DNA of 22,061 bases. It comes from a virus. Location: IMG/VR virus record IMGVR_UViG_3300030104_000141, positions 1-22,061 of that record. One strand, written 5' to 3'. How positions within the stretch are numbered: position 1 is the stretch's first letter; every line of letters begins with the position of its first letter. A model generated the notes under the pieces. The model was not told the origin of the DNA, searched no databases, and saw only the letters and a program-made list of their open reading frames with translations. Below, one piece after another: positions 7,701 through 15,467 of the stretch. A program made the position numbers and the translations under genes.

Positions 7701-8090
7701 TCTTTCTACAGGCGGTATGCTAGATAAATACGTCTGCATACGTTTTTGCACAAATTTTTTCTTTTCTTTAAATGGCAAGTCTTCATTAATGACAGCTTGT
7801 ATTTTATTTCTATAAAAATCTTGACTTAAAAATTCTTTTTCTCGTCTTTCAGCGTCACTAATATCTAAATCAGGCCTATAAGTTGTTGCGTGTGGTATAT
7901 TAGCGTCAGGAAAAGCATCGTTAAATTCATCTACCATAGCAGTGGTTGCCCTAACGTCTAAATGGTGTGCTGAAAAAGAGTTGTGATAATTTCTAAAATC
8001 ATCAAAAGCAACAGACATGTTATCGTTAAATCCTTGAGGATTTATCTGCATAGTATTTGTATTAGATTTACGTTTTGTGTTTATATACAT
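4755..8090 (-). CDS. Internal virion protein with ParB-like and RelA/SpoT-like domains
   Basis: A 1111-residue multidomain protein. Residues 165-265 contain Gly-rich hydrophobic segments (FAGTLTGGVGAGFTDPLILG, AAKVVLFSTLFGAAIPPVFLG) that could enter membranes. Residues about 386-475 look like a ParB/Srx-type domain with the VADGHQRLALAKRL signature (461-474), followed by a ParB-style helix-turn-helix (VDVARALRVSPEYIGRM, 518-534). A polar, low-complexity linker (about 760-870) leads to a RelA/SpoT-type synthetase domain (about 883-1015). There, RVK (914-916), K924, the D942 in GDYLGGRI, GYRAIH (984-989) and EVQIQ (1001-1005) line up with the substrate-binding and catalytic positions of that family. 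The start overlaps the upstream stop (TAATG). Its place among the internal virion genes suggests it is packaged and ejected. The domain calls are pattern recognition; enzymatic activity is inferred. Confidence 0.8.
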   Translation of the reverse strand: MYINTKRKSNTNTMQINPQGFNDNMSVAFDDFRNYHNSFSAHHLDVRATTAMVDEFNDAFPDANIPHATTYRPDLDISDAERREKEFLSQDFYRNKIQAVINEDLPFKEKKKFVQKRMQTYLSSIPPVEREKYKGFDYFFEKEAQAARDSEQRLATVNQYAESSFDRFAGTLTGGVGAGFTDPLILGTLPLGFMYGTGKTFTANLLRVTAAEAVIAFGATTAIETQVLPFKESVGIEYTVNDAAKVVLFSTLFGAAIPPVFLGSAKGIQLGYGAAKQQVIKAAANLSPDLKAKLFVDENFDDVKFMEYFAQNIKNLDATELVQVVQELNPTALEKPQVKNVIEDIKNSVDDNLEKPFEAGADGTIEHIRRMEAAADGLRNNEQPRILPESTIPVVLKENRPVAYDTYLTPDQILFDAETFQFKTGGDKRGVKDTLARVKQWDRDAAGSLMVYEKADGTYFVADGHQRLALAKRLSIADPDANIIINTTVRRELDGFTPEEVMAEAMIRNVQNGTADAVDVARALRVSPEYIGRMANKVAPNSSLYRLSTQLYKLSDDAWGYFMNSGLNARIAAAVGELVDDPALHLSVIKVLEKTKPATGIEIRTQIESILQAGNREVKTIDMFGTTTIKESLIVERGKVLQSSLNKLKKDKTVMASLVQNEQRIVKDGKNKLDTSYNRTQEEQNAIAIYQIETLANRKGEISDALTRSAKLWADGNQREATETFIEAIRGAIERGDTKGISASGDRRSAIIEGTSSEISKIPEPSLKQKQLDNFDDPNNLVQNRKNSNQELASLESELAISSNNPEFVSGGAIKTSPTVKSAEASIQDDLGTLQATTISPPESVFAKASGTPTSLIDPTISIGSFNAITKKSILQNTNNVDELLSLATKHKPDLEATLNNIVIGTKNATIETRVKGAGTTKTKLQKLRNFDENIDGQYIGDYLGGRILVDTLEDVNKVFRAARDQDIKMIEVENYFITTKDTGYRAIHFNLVTKDGFSMEVQIQHKDLAAVYKLGKAYRKYKDKKGELTKEEVADKNALQAQDKILFEETYNQIKQREGVLDDIDNAEVVVGEIADGNEITNVTKTLKQFKDDIANDELIIGELVKRECV
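5789..6037 (-). CDS. Candidate overprinted ORF inside the internal virion gene
   Basis: An 82-codon ORF lies in another frame of the same strand, within the 4755-8090 gene (host residues about 685-767, the region after the ParB-like domain). Its ATG at 6037 is preceded by a perfect AGGAGG (6049-6044) with a six-base spacer, as good as the site of the capsid gene. In the host frame those bases encode Gln-Glu-Glu. The product would be basic and Gln/Lys-rich, with a plausible amphipathic helix (LSEEQLNEVILRGLVQAEI). No family is recognised. It may be a chance open frame, since the host gene's codon use can generate one. Confidence 0.3.
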   Translation of the reverse strand: MQSQSTKSKRLQTAKVKSQMLLQGQQNSGQMATNEKQRKLLSKLSEEQLNEVILRGLVQAEIDGVQLLKARHQKYQKSQSLA

Positions 8091-10318
8091 TAGTAATTTA
8101 TGCTGTTATAAATTTTTGTTAGATCAAAAATTACAAGATTGCCTTCTTGATCTCTTACTTCTATGTCTGTAGTTCTAGGATCGTTACCAAATGCAAATGT
8201 GTATTGACCAAAACCATAAGGTATAAGATGTACCATGTCCTGATTAAATAAATCTTCTACAGTTGCGTTTCTAGGCCCACCTGTTGTCAATTCACCTGGC
8301 AAATACGGCATGCTTGATGTTGCCTGCTCAAGTAAAGAGTCAGTCATGTTTTCATCTAACATTTCTTCAAGTGTTTTTAGGCCATCAAAATATTTACCTT
8401 TGTAGTCAGCGTTTCTATGATACGTTTCACCCATCATCACTCCTGGCACTGTAATCATGTGACCGTTGTATTCTTCTAGGCCTCCAAAACCATTAAAATA
8501 ACCAGCTGCTACTTGCACAGCTTGTTCCATTTGGTCTGTCACGTCAGGTTCTAATCCGCTTTCATACTGCAAAGCTAACTCTGGGTCACTTAGTATAAGA
8601 CCTTGGAAAATCAAGTCAGATGCTTCACTCATCATTCTAAAAACCTGTCTGTCATCTAGCAAAGGACTTATCTGAAATGTTTGAAAAGCAGCAGATTTAA
8701 TATTTGAGTAATCAGCCGCAGTAGGCTTAAATTGATTTAGTATAGCTTTGGTGTTTGGATCGTCTTTTAGTGCAAAGGCTTTGATAGCACCTTGCAGTTC
8801 TGAACTGCTGCCAGTTACATTAAATAGTGTGCCTATGTGTGCTATCCCGTTTGCTCCGTCTAGTTTTGCAATTTGTTGAAAAGCTGTTGGGCCTTTATCT
8901 TGTGCCATTGTGCTTATAGTTGCTATAAGTTTTGTAATATCTTCTTCTGAACCGCTGTTCAATATTGTGGCTATTTGTTGTTTTTCTGTTTCAACAAAAA
9001 ATTGAGGGTCTTGCTTAAATTGTAATCCAGCTGTTATAGCTTGTTTGTATCTTAATTGTAATGGTTCTAAACTATCAACTTGGCTAAAATCTATTGGTTG
9101 AATATTCATGCCTGCACTTACAGCTACAGCTAATAAATTATCCTCATCATTCTTGCTTCTAAAATCTAAATATTTTTTAAGTGTTTTTTCTTTAGATACA
9201 TTTAATGAGTCAAAATCAGCTGTACCTGATTGTTGCATGTTTGCAGATTTAATTGCATTGTATTCAGCCGCAACCATATCTAAAGGCATTTGTTTTATAG
9301 GTGACATGTAATCGTAAACTTGCAATGAATTATTTAAATCAACCAGTTCTTCTCGTAATCCATCTTTGCCGTTAGCTACAAGCTGTTCATGCAGAGCTGT
9401 GCCAGTTTCCATAAGATTTTTAATATCAGATACATTTGGTGCATAGCCATCTTTTGTAACATCTATCACATCTTTTATTTGTGCAACAATTTCTGTTTTT
9501 TGCGTTGTCAACGCACTAACAGCCATGCTTTGTGCTTGTTTCGTAGCACCGTCAGCTTTTGCTTTTAGATCTGCTTTAGTTTTTGGGTCAAGTCCGTTGT
9601 AACCACCGTTATTATATATTTCGTAAAATTTTCCTAAATTATTATTTATTAGTTGTGTTGCGTGTAGAATAGATAGCTCGTCTTCTAAGTTTTTATTAAA
9701 TTGTTCTTTACTTAAATTAGGCTGCATGTTTGCTCTTGATAATTTATCGTAAATACCAACAACAGTTTCACTGCCAAACATGTTTTCTTCTTGCATTTGT
9801 TTTACAAGTTTGTTTTCATTCATATCAGCCGTCAACCAAGTATTAAAAAACAATTTTTTTTGATCGTTTACATCTTCTGCAACAGCATCTCTGTTATTAC
9901 TAAATATAGCATTTTCTATAGTAGGATAGTTACCACGCACCATGTCGTTAGATTTATTAAAAAACCATTCTGATACATGTTTGTTTTGTGTTGTATATTT
10001 ATCGTATATGCTTTGTATAAGTTTTTGTGATTCATCAAAATAATCACTTGCACCGTTTCTTACATCCTTGCTTGTTTTGTATTTATTAAAAATATCTGTA
10101 TGCTGTAAAGTTAATTCATTCATCATTTCAGTTTGTAATCTATCGTCTGCAATACGTTGGTTTTTTTCATTAACTCTCATTGCAAGATCAGATGCTGCGT
10201 CTGCAAATCTAGATACAGCGTTACCTACTTGCTCACCGCCTGTGTTAATAAATGGTCGGCTTCTTGTAACTGGTGATCTTGGTTGTGTTTGTGATGTATA
10301 TGTTGGAATTTTAACCAT
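8090..10318 (-). CDS. Internal virion protein (T7 gp15-position)
   Basis: A 742-residue, largely alpha-helical soluble protein, second after the tail tube B and GNAT genes. The N-terminus has a basic Ser/Thr-Pro-rich start (MVKIPTYTSQTQPRSPVTRS) followed by a helical region (GGEQVGNAVSRFADAASDLA), a style I associate with internal proteins of podoviruses. No catalytic motif or membrane segment stands out. The ATG at 10318 overlaps the upstream stop by eight bases (ATGGTTAA) and has no strong ribosome binding site, so translation is probably coupled to the gp14-like gene. The 3' end overlaps the next start as TAATG. By order and size it matches T7 gp15, an ejected component of the periplasmic tunnel; this is inference from synteny rather than sequence identity. 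Confidence 0.7.
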   Translation of the reverse strand: MVKIPTYTSQTQPRSPVTRSRPFINTGGEQVGNAVSRFADAASDLAMRVNEKNQRIADDRLQTEMMNELTLQHTDIFNKYKTSKDVRNGASDYFDESQKLIQSIYDKYTTQNKHVSEWFFNKSNDMVRGNYPTIENAIFSNNRDAVAEDVNDQKKLFFNTWLTADMNENKLVKQMQEENMFGSETVVGIYDKLSRANMQPNLSKEQFNKNLEDELSILHATQLINNNLGKFYEIYNNGGYNGLDPKTKADLKAKADGATKQAQSMAVSALTTQKTEIVAQIKDVIDVTKDGYAPNVSDIKNLMETGTALHEQLVANGKDGLREELVDLNNSLQVYDYMSPIKQMPLDMVAAEYNAIKSANMQQSGTADFDSLNVSKEKTLKKYLDFRSKNDEDNLLAVAVSAGMNIQPIDFSQVDSLEPLQLRYKQAITAGLQFKQDPQFFVETEKQQIATILNSGSEEDITKLIATISTMAQDKGPTAFQQIAKLDGANGIAHIGTLFNVTGSSSELQGAIKAFALKDDPNTKAILNQFKPTAADYSNIKSAAFQTFQISPLLDDRQVFRMMSEASDLIFQGLILSDPELALQYESGLEPDVTDQMEQAVQVAAGYFNGFGGLEEYNGHMITVPGVMMGETYHRNADYKGKYFDGLKTLEEMLDENMTDSLLEQATSSMPYLPGELTTGGPRNATVEDLFNQDMVHLIPYGFGQYTFAFGNDPRTTDIEVRDQEGNLVIFDLTKIYNSINY

Positions 10319-10808
10319 TTTTTATTTCACTGATTTTAGCAGCCCCTCCTAATAATGTTGTACCTGCGTTAAAATACGATGCCCTTTTTGCATTTTTGCC
10401 TCTAGCCATAGCAGCTGCACCTTGCATACGTTCTATAACGCTAGTTTCTATTTTATCTGCTGAGTCCACTTTTGCGTTATACATAATAACTTCTTTTTCT
10501 ATCTCAGCTTCAGCATAAATGTTTTGCAAAACCTCAAGTGGCGTGCCTTCTAATTTTACGCCAGATTTTAGATACGCTGACTCTGTTGACGATGCTAACG
10601 CAGTAAAATCTTTTTCAAATATTCTGACATTTCTTCTGCCTAGATCTATTGCTGCCTGTGCATCAAGTTCTGCTTTTGCAGCGTTACGTTCTGCAATTTG
10701 CTGATTAGCTCTACCTTCTTGTTCAGCAGCTTTACCAGCAGATATTTGACCAGCAGCTCCTACAGCAGTTGCTCCTGCCACTAACGCTATTGTTACTGGA
10801 TCACCCAT
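10311..10808 (-). CDS. Small internal virion protein (T7 gp14-like)
   Basis: A 165-residue protein with an Ala/Gly-rich hydrophobic N-terminus (VTIALVAGATAVGAAGQI, residues 5-22) followed by a long charged helix (about 25-135) and a Gly-containing C-terminal segment (FNAGTTLLGGAAK). This arrangement, and the place between the gp13-like and gp15-like genes, fits T7 gp14, which is ejected first and forms a channel in the outer membrane. The ATG at 10808 shares a base with the upstream stop (TAATG). Similar proteins are common in podoviruses, from family knowledge; membrane insertion here is inferred. Confidence 0.75.
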   Translation of the reverse strand: MGDPVTIALVAGATAVGAAGQISAGKAAEQEGRANQQIAERNAAKAELDAQAAIDLGRRNVRIFEKDFTALASSTESAYLKSGVKLEGTPLEVLQNIYAEAEIEKEVIMYNAKVDSADKIETSVIERMQGAAAMARGKNAKRASYFNAGTTLLGGAAKISEIKNG

Positions 10809-11245
10809 TAGAAAACCCTCGCATATAAATTATAATCCTCTTTGTCCATATAATGTTTCATAATACCTTCTGATTTTAATCCTAGCCATTGTGCAAACTT
10901 ATGACCTATCTCAAAATCAGATCTAACTGTTGTTTGTAATCTTTCAACCTTGTTATCTACCATAACTCTGTCAAAAATTTTTTTTATTATTCTTGCCGTC
11001 TGTATAGGGTAGTCATGTATATCAATCGTTGCCATGACCCATCCTTCGTAAACATTGCCCCACATATTTACCATTCCGCCTGCTGCAATAATTTTATCGT
11101 CAATCAAACCAGTCCAACTCATGCCAGGTTTTTCTAATTGATCAAGCATATCTGTGTATTCTGGTTTTACTTTTAGTAAATCATTATTTAGTCTGCGTGT
11201 TGCTATAAATTTACCATGCTCTGCTGTAAAAGGTATGATTTGCAT
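10808..11245 (-). CDS. GNAT-fold protein in the T7 gp13 position
   Basis: A 145-residue protein with an acetyltransferase-like outline: a charged N-terminal helix, a central strand (WTGLIDDKIIAAGGM), then WGNVYEGWVMATI, a helix (TARIIKKIFDRVMVD), the LQTTVRSDFEIGHKFAQWLG segment and a final strand (YNLYARVF). Phage T7 gp13 (the DUF2833 family) also has a GNAT-like character and sits at this place between tail tube B and gp14. A clear acetyl-CoA-binding Q/RxxGxG/A loop is not evident, so it may be catalytically dead and act in virion assembly. A TTG at 11248 is possible, but the ATG at 11245 is preferred because it forms TGATG with the upstream stop. Confidence 0.72.
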   Translation of the reverse strand: MQIIPFTAEHGKFIATRRLNNDLLKVKPEYTDMLDQLEKPGMSWTGLIDDKIIAAGGMVNMWGNVYEGWVMATIDIHDYPIQTARIIKKIFDRVMVDNKVERLQTTVRSDFEIGHKFAQWLGLKSEGIMKHYMDKEDYNLYARVF

Positions 11246-13770
11246 CAACCCTCGTACACAGTTACTTCAGGATAAATTGACAGCACGGTCAATGGCAACG
11301 GCTGTGTTTGTCTTACAAACACATGGCCGTCTGTTCCGTAGTCATCTCTAAGTTCAATTTTTTTGTCACCAGAAAATAAATTTACAGGTGAACCCATAAG
11401 AGCTGCACTAGACCTAAACGGTATATTCTCCATATTGTCTAAATCACCGCCTATTTCTACGCCTAATGTTTTATGCAATCTTACAGTTATTTCATTTATT
11501 CTTTTTATTTTACCTTGCGCAACTCCTTGTGATGCACCTGCCTCAATCCTTAATGTTTGCAATATAGAATCATAATTTAATCCTACATGCACTTTTTGTG
11601 CAAGTCTGTCTAATGTTATGCTGCCACCTGATACAGTTTTGTTTGCATGTGATGCACCGTCTGCAAGTATTTGTACAGCCTCACCTTCTAAATGATCTAG
11701 TCCTGATATTGTTTGGGTTGGCACACTGTCGTATGTCAATCCACTATCTAAGAAAAAAGCATCGTCTTGTGTTTCTCCAAAATCAAATGATTGCAAAAAT
11801 TCAACATAACGTCTTGTTGCTCCGTTTATGTATCTGTTGACTATCAGATAAACTTGATATTCATCTTGATCAGAAGGTATAACTCCAACAGACTCAGCCT
11901 GTGCGTCTAACAATATTTTGTCTGTGCGTGCTGACGTAACTGTTGTGTCATATTGTAAATTTACAAAAGTTTTTATATTTCTGTCTGCTGCAATCTTAAA
12001 CTGATTATCATCAATTCTTTTTACAAAATATTTTGCTTTGTCAGTAATATTGCTTAGACCTGTACCCCCTAAATCATAATAAAAATGATCACCTGTAGAT
12101 AAACCATGATTTGTTGAGTACACAACGTCAGTTGCTAAATTTACACCTTTGAAAATAAATTGTGTTGTATCTGTTCCAGGTGCAGTAGTTAAATCAACAG
12201 CTGTGCCTGCTGTTGCGTTAGCTGACGTAGTTGCTAACTTAATAGTGTTGCTGTCAACTGATATTACAAAATATAACAAATCAGTTGTTATACCGCCTAT
12301 GGCGTTAGAGCTAGTAAAATAATATACAGGATCTCCTGTGCTAAAACCGTGTGAACTTATAGTGATTGTATCATTTGCAACACTAACATTCGTGCTGTTA
12401 GCAGTAAAACTTTTAAATGATCTTGCTATTGTTTTTCCGCTATCACTATAACCGCCAAGTACATGCCTATGCCATCCAATAACTTTTTCGTTTCTCTGAT
12501 ATGTTAGTCCAAGTAATGTGCCATCGTTTCTTGTGGCCCACAAAATACTGTCGGGTTCTTGCTGATATGCAAAAGATGTCAAGCCGCCTTGTGTAATATG
12601 TTCTGCAAGAATAGTCATGTCTGGTGCTATGTAGCCATCAACTTCATAGTTATATACAAGCTCTCTAACTTTTCTTTTTGCACGCTGTAAAAACATTGTG
12701 ACGTTAGCTATTTGTATAGCGTCAACATTTGCAGATCCATAGTTTGTTTGTCTTGTAATCTGTATATTCGTAGGCGTTATAGGTTCACTGTTGCTACCTG
12801 ATGTTGCTATAAACTCACCGCCTGTTGTTCCTATGAGTAGCTGTGTAGATGCAGATAAAAATCTTATGGCGTTTACCTGATTAGATGCAATGGTATATAT
12901 CATAGCGTCTGTTGCGTTTGTACCAGTTGCAAAGTTTTCGTATGATCCAGCAACACTAAAAAACAAAGACTGCGGATTATTATTTGTTCCAGCAAACACA
13001 AGACGCTGCTCATAGAAAGTTACTGAACTTGGAAAGTTGTCTGTTGAACTTAAACTTGGATTAGGGCTGCCTGTGATTGTACACGCACCAATGCTCCATG
13101 ATGTATGACCTGTTCTTGTAAGTTTTTGGATTGCTACACTAGGATGCACTAAGTACATAACGTCTGCTGATTGTGCAAACTTGATGTCAAATAGTTGGTC
13201 GGTTGTGTAAGGTGAAGTTATTTGATACACACGAAACGCAGTGCCTGCTGAAGCGTATGCTGTAAGAGATGACGTATCAAAATTGTTGCCGTCCATATCT
13301 TGCAACTGGAACGTGTTAGTTGCTACGCCCGCAACTTTAAATTGTCTACTATTAAGCTCTGTCATGCCAACTATGCCTGACAAGATAACATAATCTCCAT
13401 TAGAATAACCGTGACTGGTTGCAGTTACAACGCCAGGATTAGCTTGTGTTATACCTGATATAGTTTTGCCTGTTTCTGTAATGATGCCGTTGTCTTTGTG
13501 AAACCTAATGTATTGGTTTCCGAACTCCATCATGTACGTTTGTGTCGTAGAAAATTCAAAAGGTATAAGACGTGTTTTATTGCCGCTTATTTTTACTTCA
13601 CTTACAAAATTTGTGCCTGGCCGTCTTGATGCTCCACCGTGCGGGTGTATAACCATATTCTCTAATGTTTTACAGCCATTAAAATATTTTTCTAAATCTG
13701 TTCTGCCGTCAAGTCGTGGTGACAGCTCACCTGCTGTAAAATTCGTAAAGCCAAAAGTTGTTTTAGCCAT
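11245..13770 (-). CDS. Tail tubular protein B (T7 gp12-like nozzle)
   Basis: An 841-residue tail nozzle protein. The N-terminus (FGFTNFTAGELSPRLDGRTD) with NGCKTLENMVIHPHGGASRR is characteristic of gp12-type proteins, as are FYEQRLVFAGT (about 252-262) and the WATRNDGTLLGLTY segment (411-424) of the beta-propeller core. Three inserted repeats resemble FCCH-type beta modules: residues about 113-180 (SHGYSNGD), 463-530 (SHGFSTGD) and 546-600 (NHGLSTGD), each continuing with a Val-Asp-x-Asn-x-Phe/Ile-x-Leu/Ile-like strand. The protein attaches below tail tubular protein A and closes the tail. The ATG at 13770 overlaps the upstream TAA (TAATG). The C-terminus (VTVYEG) encodes a GAGGGT just before the next start. 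Confidence 0.92.
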   Translation of the reverse strand: MAKTTFGFTNFTAGELSPRLDGRTDLEKYFNGCKTLENMVIHPHGGASRRPGTNFVSEVKISGNKTRLIPFEFSTTQTYMMEFGNQYIRFHKDNGIITETGKTISGITQANPGVVTATSHGYSNGDYVILSGIVGMTELNSRQFKVAGVATNTFQLQDMDGNNFDTSSLTAYASAGTAFRVYQITSPYTTDQLFDIKFAQSADVMYLVHPSVAIQKLTRTGHTSWSIGACTITGSPNPSLSSTDNFPSSVTFYEQRLVFAGTNNNPQSLFFSVAGSYENFATGTNATDAMIYTIASNQVNAIRFLSASTQLLIGTTGGEFIATSGSNSEPITPTNIQITRQTNYGSANVDAIQIANVTMFLQRAKRKVRELVYNYEVDGYIAPDMTILAEHITQGGLTSFAYQQEPDSILWATRNDGTLLGLTYQRNEKVIGWHRHVLGGYSDSGKTIARSFKSFTANSTNVSVANDTITISSHGFSTGDPVYYFTSSNAIGGITTDLLYFVISVDSNTIKLATTSANATAGTAVDLTTAPGTDTTQFIFKGVNLATDVVYSTNHGLSTGDHFYYDLGGTGLSNITDKAKYFVKRIDDNQFKIAADRNIKTFVNLQYDTTVTSARTDKILLDAQAESVGVIPSDQDEYQVYLIVNRYINGATRRYVEFLQSFDFGETQDDAFFLDSGLTYDSVPTQTISGLDHLEGEAVQILADGASHANKTVSGGSITLDRLAQKVHVGLNYDSILQTLRIEAGASQGVAQGKIKRINEITVRLHKTLGVEIGGDLDNMENIPFRSSAALMGSPVNLFSGDKKIELRDDYGTDGHVFVRQTQPLPLTVLSIYPEVTVYEG

Positions 13771-14357
13771 TAAAACCTCGAATTTATAAATGTGCTTGCA
13801 TCTACATCATAAGGTGTACCTTCTGTTGCATCTACAAATCTAGCTTCTCTTAACTTGTTTTGATAAATAGTTTCTAACTGTGCTGCTAAAGTATTTGATT
13901 GTGTAACTGCGTAGCACAATTCTGCTGCTAACCTTGCAGCAATTGTTTCAATCAACAAAGAGTCGTATTGTTGTGGGTCAGTTATTTTTGCAAGATAAGT
14001 TAAAAATATTTCTTCTTCGTCAGTTACAATCTTACGGCCTTCTACTTTAAAAGTTTGCCCATTGTCTAACATGGACGATGATCCATTATGAAAGCCACCT
14101 ATTTGCATAATACGCATGCAATCAGACGGCAGTGTATATTGTTTTGTAAATTCGTATGCAGGAGCGTCACTGTCTGCTGCTAACTCAACTCTTTTAATAA
14201 GACAGTTCCAATAGTGCGTTCTAAAAATTGCATCTCTAAGTGGTTCGTATCTTTGGTTACATAGTCTAGCGTTTCGTGAGTCCTCAGTTAATGCTGTAAT
14301 GTTAGATGCACCCAGACTGTTTAGTGCTGAGTTACAAATTTCTACTACTGATGTCAT
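13770..14357 (-). CDS. Tail tubular protein A (T7 gp11-like)
   Basis: A 195-residue gatekeeper or adaptor protein that forms the ring between portal and nozzle. The start MTSVVEICNSALNSLGAS, then RNARLCNQRYEPLRDAIFR and HYWNCLIKR, are typical of this family, whose usual length is about 190-200 residues. It lies directly before the tail tubular protein B gene with a one-base overlap. The ATG at 14357 follows the upstream TAA by one base; the AGGA of the upstream gene's last glycine codon and stop provides its ribosome binding site. Confidence 0.92.
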   Translation of the reverse strand: MTSVVEICNSALNSLGASNITALTEDSRNARLCNQRYEPLRDAIFRTHYWNCLIKRVELAADSDAPAYEFTKQYTLPSDCMRIMQIGGFHNGSSSMLDNGQTFKVEGRKIVTDEEEIFLTYLAKITDPQQYDSLLIETIAARLAAELCYAVTQSNTLAAQLETIYQNKLREARFVDATEGTPYDVDASTFINSRF

Positions 14358-14358
14358 G

Positions 14359-14625
14359 TTATCCTACTAAAGTTTTTGATTTTTTATTATTTGCTGCAAA
14401 TTTTGCAGCTGCTTCTTTGCTACCAAAACCCCATTTTTTTAATGCAAGTTTTAGTCGTGTCGGTTTTCCGTCTTTTTCTAGCGGGCCTTTCATGCCAGCA
14501 AATCTTGCAGCAAAGCTGACCCTTCTGGGATTTGTGCCTGAACTAACAGGTGCTTTTACACCGTAAAATTTTCTACCTTTTTCATTTAGACCGCCTGACG
14601 GATTTTGATGTTCTTTGCGTGCCAT
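14359..14625 (-). CDS. Small basic protein with TLVG tail (88 aa)
   Basis: An 88-residue, strongly basic protein that starts MARKEHQNPSGGLNEKGRKF and ends KKSKTLVG. It contains SFAARFAGMKGPL and a Lys/Arg-rich helix (TRLKLALKKWGFGSKEAAAK). Small proteins with this GGLNxKGRKxY start occur near structural genes of marine phages, from memory, and are annotated as hypothetical or structural; a DNA- or capsid-binding role would suit the charge but is inference. It starts at an ATG that shares one base with the upstream stop (TGATG). It is the last of three tiny basic genes between the capsid terminator and the tail genes, all ending in TLVG. Confidence 0.8.
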   Translation of the reverse strand: MARKEHQNPSGGLNEKGRKFYGVKAPVSSGTNPRRVSFAARFAGMKGPLEKDGKPTRLKLALKKWGFGSKEAAAKFAANNKKSKTLVG

Positions 14626-14768
14626 CAGCCAACAAGAGTTTGTTTTTTAGGTTTTTTGTTTTTTGTTGCAGCCGCTATAACGTCACCTCTAGTGATTTTG
14701 TTTTTGTCACCATACATTGCTGCAAGTTTTTTGTTTCTTGGTGACATGTGTGCTTTAGTGTGTGGCAT
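14625..14768 (-). CDS. Tiny basic protein with TLVG tail (47 aa)
   Basis: A 47-codon ORF: it begins MPHTKAHMSPRNKKLAAMYG, continues DKNKITRGDVIAAATKN and ends KKPKKQTLVG, then TGA. AGGAG with suitable spacing precedes the ATG, in the sequence TTAGGAGATTATTATG that also contains the upstream stop. It overlaps the next start by one base. The coding case rests on the ribosome binding site, the coupling, and the shared C-terminus with both neighbours. MSPRNKKLAAM...KITRGD recalls small phage proteins of unknown role. No function is assigned. Confidence 0.75.
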   Translation of the reverse strand: MPHTKAHMSPRNKKLAAMYGDKNKITRGDVIAAATKNKKPKKQTLVG

Positions 14769-14777
14769 AATAATCTC

Positions 14778-14945
14778 CTAACCAACTAATGTTTTTTTCT
14801 TTTTTTTAGCTGTCTTTGCAGAATCAACAAAGTCCTGTTTAGAAGGCGCACCTGGTGATCCTACTTTTCTCATTTTTTCACCTGATCCAGCTTCTATTCG
14901 TTTTCTTTTTGCATGTATGTTTGCATATAATCCTGGTCTTGCCAT
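14778..14945 (-). CDS. Tiny basic protein with TLVG tail (55 aa)
   Basis: A 55-codon ORF: it begins MARPGLYANIHAKRKRIEAG, continues SGEKMRKVGSPGAPSKQDF and ends AKKKKKTLVG, then TAG. AGGAGG (14955-14950) stands four bases before the ATG, directly downstream of the terminator hairpin. The MARPGLYANIHAKRxRI...SGEKMRKVG...GAP pattern is one I recognise from many marine phage genomes as a small conserved protein of unknown function near capsid or tail genes. About a quarter of its residues are Lys or Arg, so nucleic-acid or acidic-surface binding is plausible but unproven. Confidence 0.82.
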   Translation of the reverse strand: MARPGLYANIHAKRKRIEAGSGEKMRKVGSPGAPSKQDFVDSAKTAKKKKKTLVG

Positions 14946-14958
14946 ATATCCTCCTGAT

Positions 14959-14983
14959 AAAAGGGCAGCCCGAAGGCTGCCCC
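14959..14983 (-). terminator. Rho-independent terminator after the capsid/decoration genes
   Basis: On the minus strand GGGCAGCC (14982-14975), loop TTCG, GGCTGCCC (14970-14963), then TTTT (14962-14959). The eight-base stem is perfect and very GC-rich in an AT-rich genome. The stem begins eight bases after the decoration protein's stop codon. Its place mirrors the T7 T-phi terminator, which follows capsid gene 10 and limits downstream tail expression. Confidence 0.92.
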
Positions 14984-14990
14984 TAGTTAA

Positions 14991-15455
14991 TTAATCAACA
15001 ACGTAAAACATTGTTAATGCAATTGATCCAGTGCCTGCTGCACCGCCCATAGTTACAGTTACATTGTAACCGTCACCATCAGCGTCAACTTCGATGCCTG
15101 ATCCAAGAGCAAGAGTGTTTGCTACGTCAACTTTTTGAGCTGAAGTAGAAGCTGCTGCTGCATAGAACTCATCTACGTCTTTTGCGACAGTCGAACCGTC
15201 TGAGCTTTTGTATGCTCCATGTCCAACACTTAGTGTTGTGGAGCTGCCCATAGCGTCATGTGCTAGGTAGCCGTGCAATATTCTTGCACCGTCTGGTAAG
15301 ATAAACATTTCAATGTCATCACCAGATGCTAGAGAAGATGCTTCGTATTCTGCAAAAGCAACTCTCATTCTACCGCCAAGCTCATTAGCTTTGACTTTTT
15401 CAGAAGGTACGTTCTGGTCGTATTTAGTTTTTTGAGCTGAATAAACTGTAGCCAT
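14991..15455 (-). CDS. Probable head decoration or capsid-associated protein
   Basis: A 154-residue, Ala/Ser/Gly/Asp-rich protein encoded 12 bases after the capsid gene, with AGGAGG before its ATG. It begins MATVYSAQKTKYDQNVPSEK and contains RMRVAFAEYEASSLASGDDI, LPDGARILHGYLAH, TTLSVGHGAY and a C-terminal strand (GSIALTMFYVVD). The pattern of short beta strands (IEMFILPDGARI, NVTVTMGGAAGTGSIAL) fits a head-surface protein, and such genes commonly follow the capsid gene in marine podoviruses. It ends just before a strong terminator, so capsid and this protein probably share a highly abundant transcript. The exact role is inferred from position and composition; a head fiber is an alternative. 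Confidence 0.65.
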   Translation of the reverse strand: MATVYSAQKTKYDQNVPSEKVKANELGGRMRVAFAEYEASSLASGDDIEMFILPDGARILHGYLAHDAMGSSTTLSVGHGAYKSSDGSTVAKDVDEFYAAAASTSAQKVDVANTLALGSGIEVDADGDGYNVTVTMGGAAGTGSIALTMFYVVD

Positions 15456-15467
15456 AATGTCCTCCTA

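Noticed and set aside
11246-11248. TTG start extending the gp13-position protein by one codon (same pattern at 19318-19320)
   Set aside because: An ATG follows immediately and forms a TGATG overlap with the upstream stop, so the ATG is the simpler choice.
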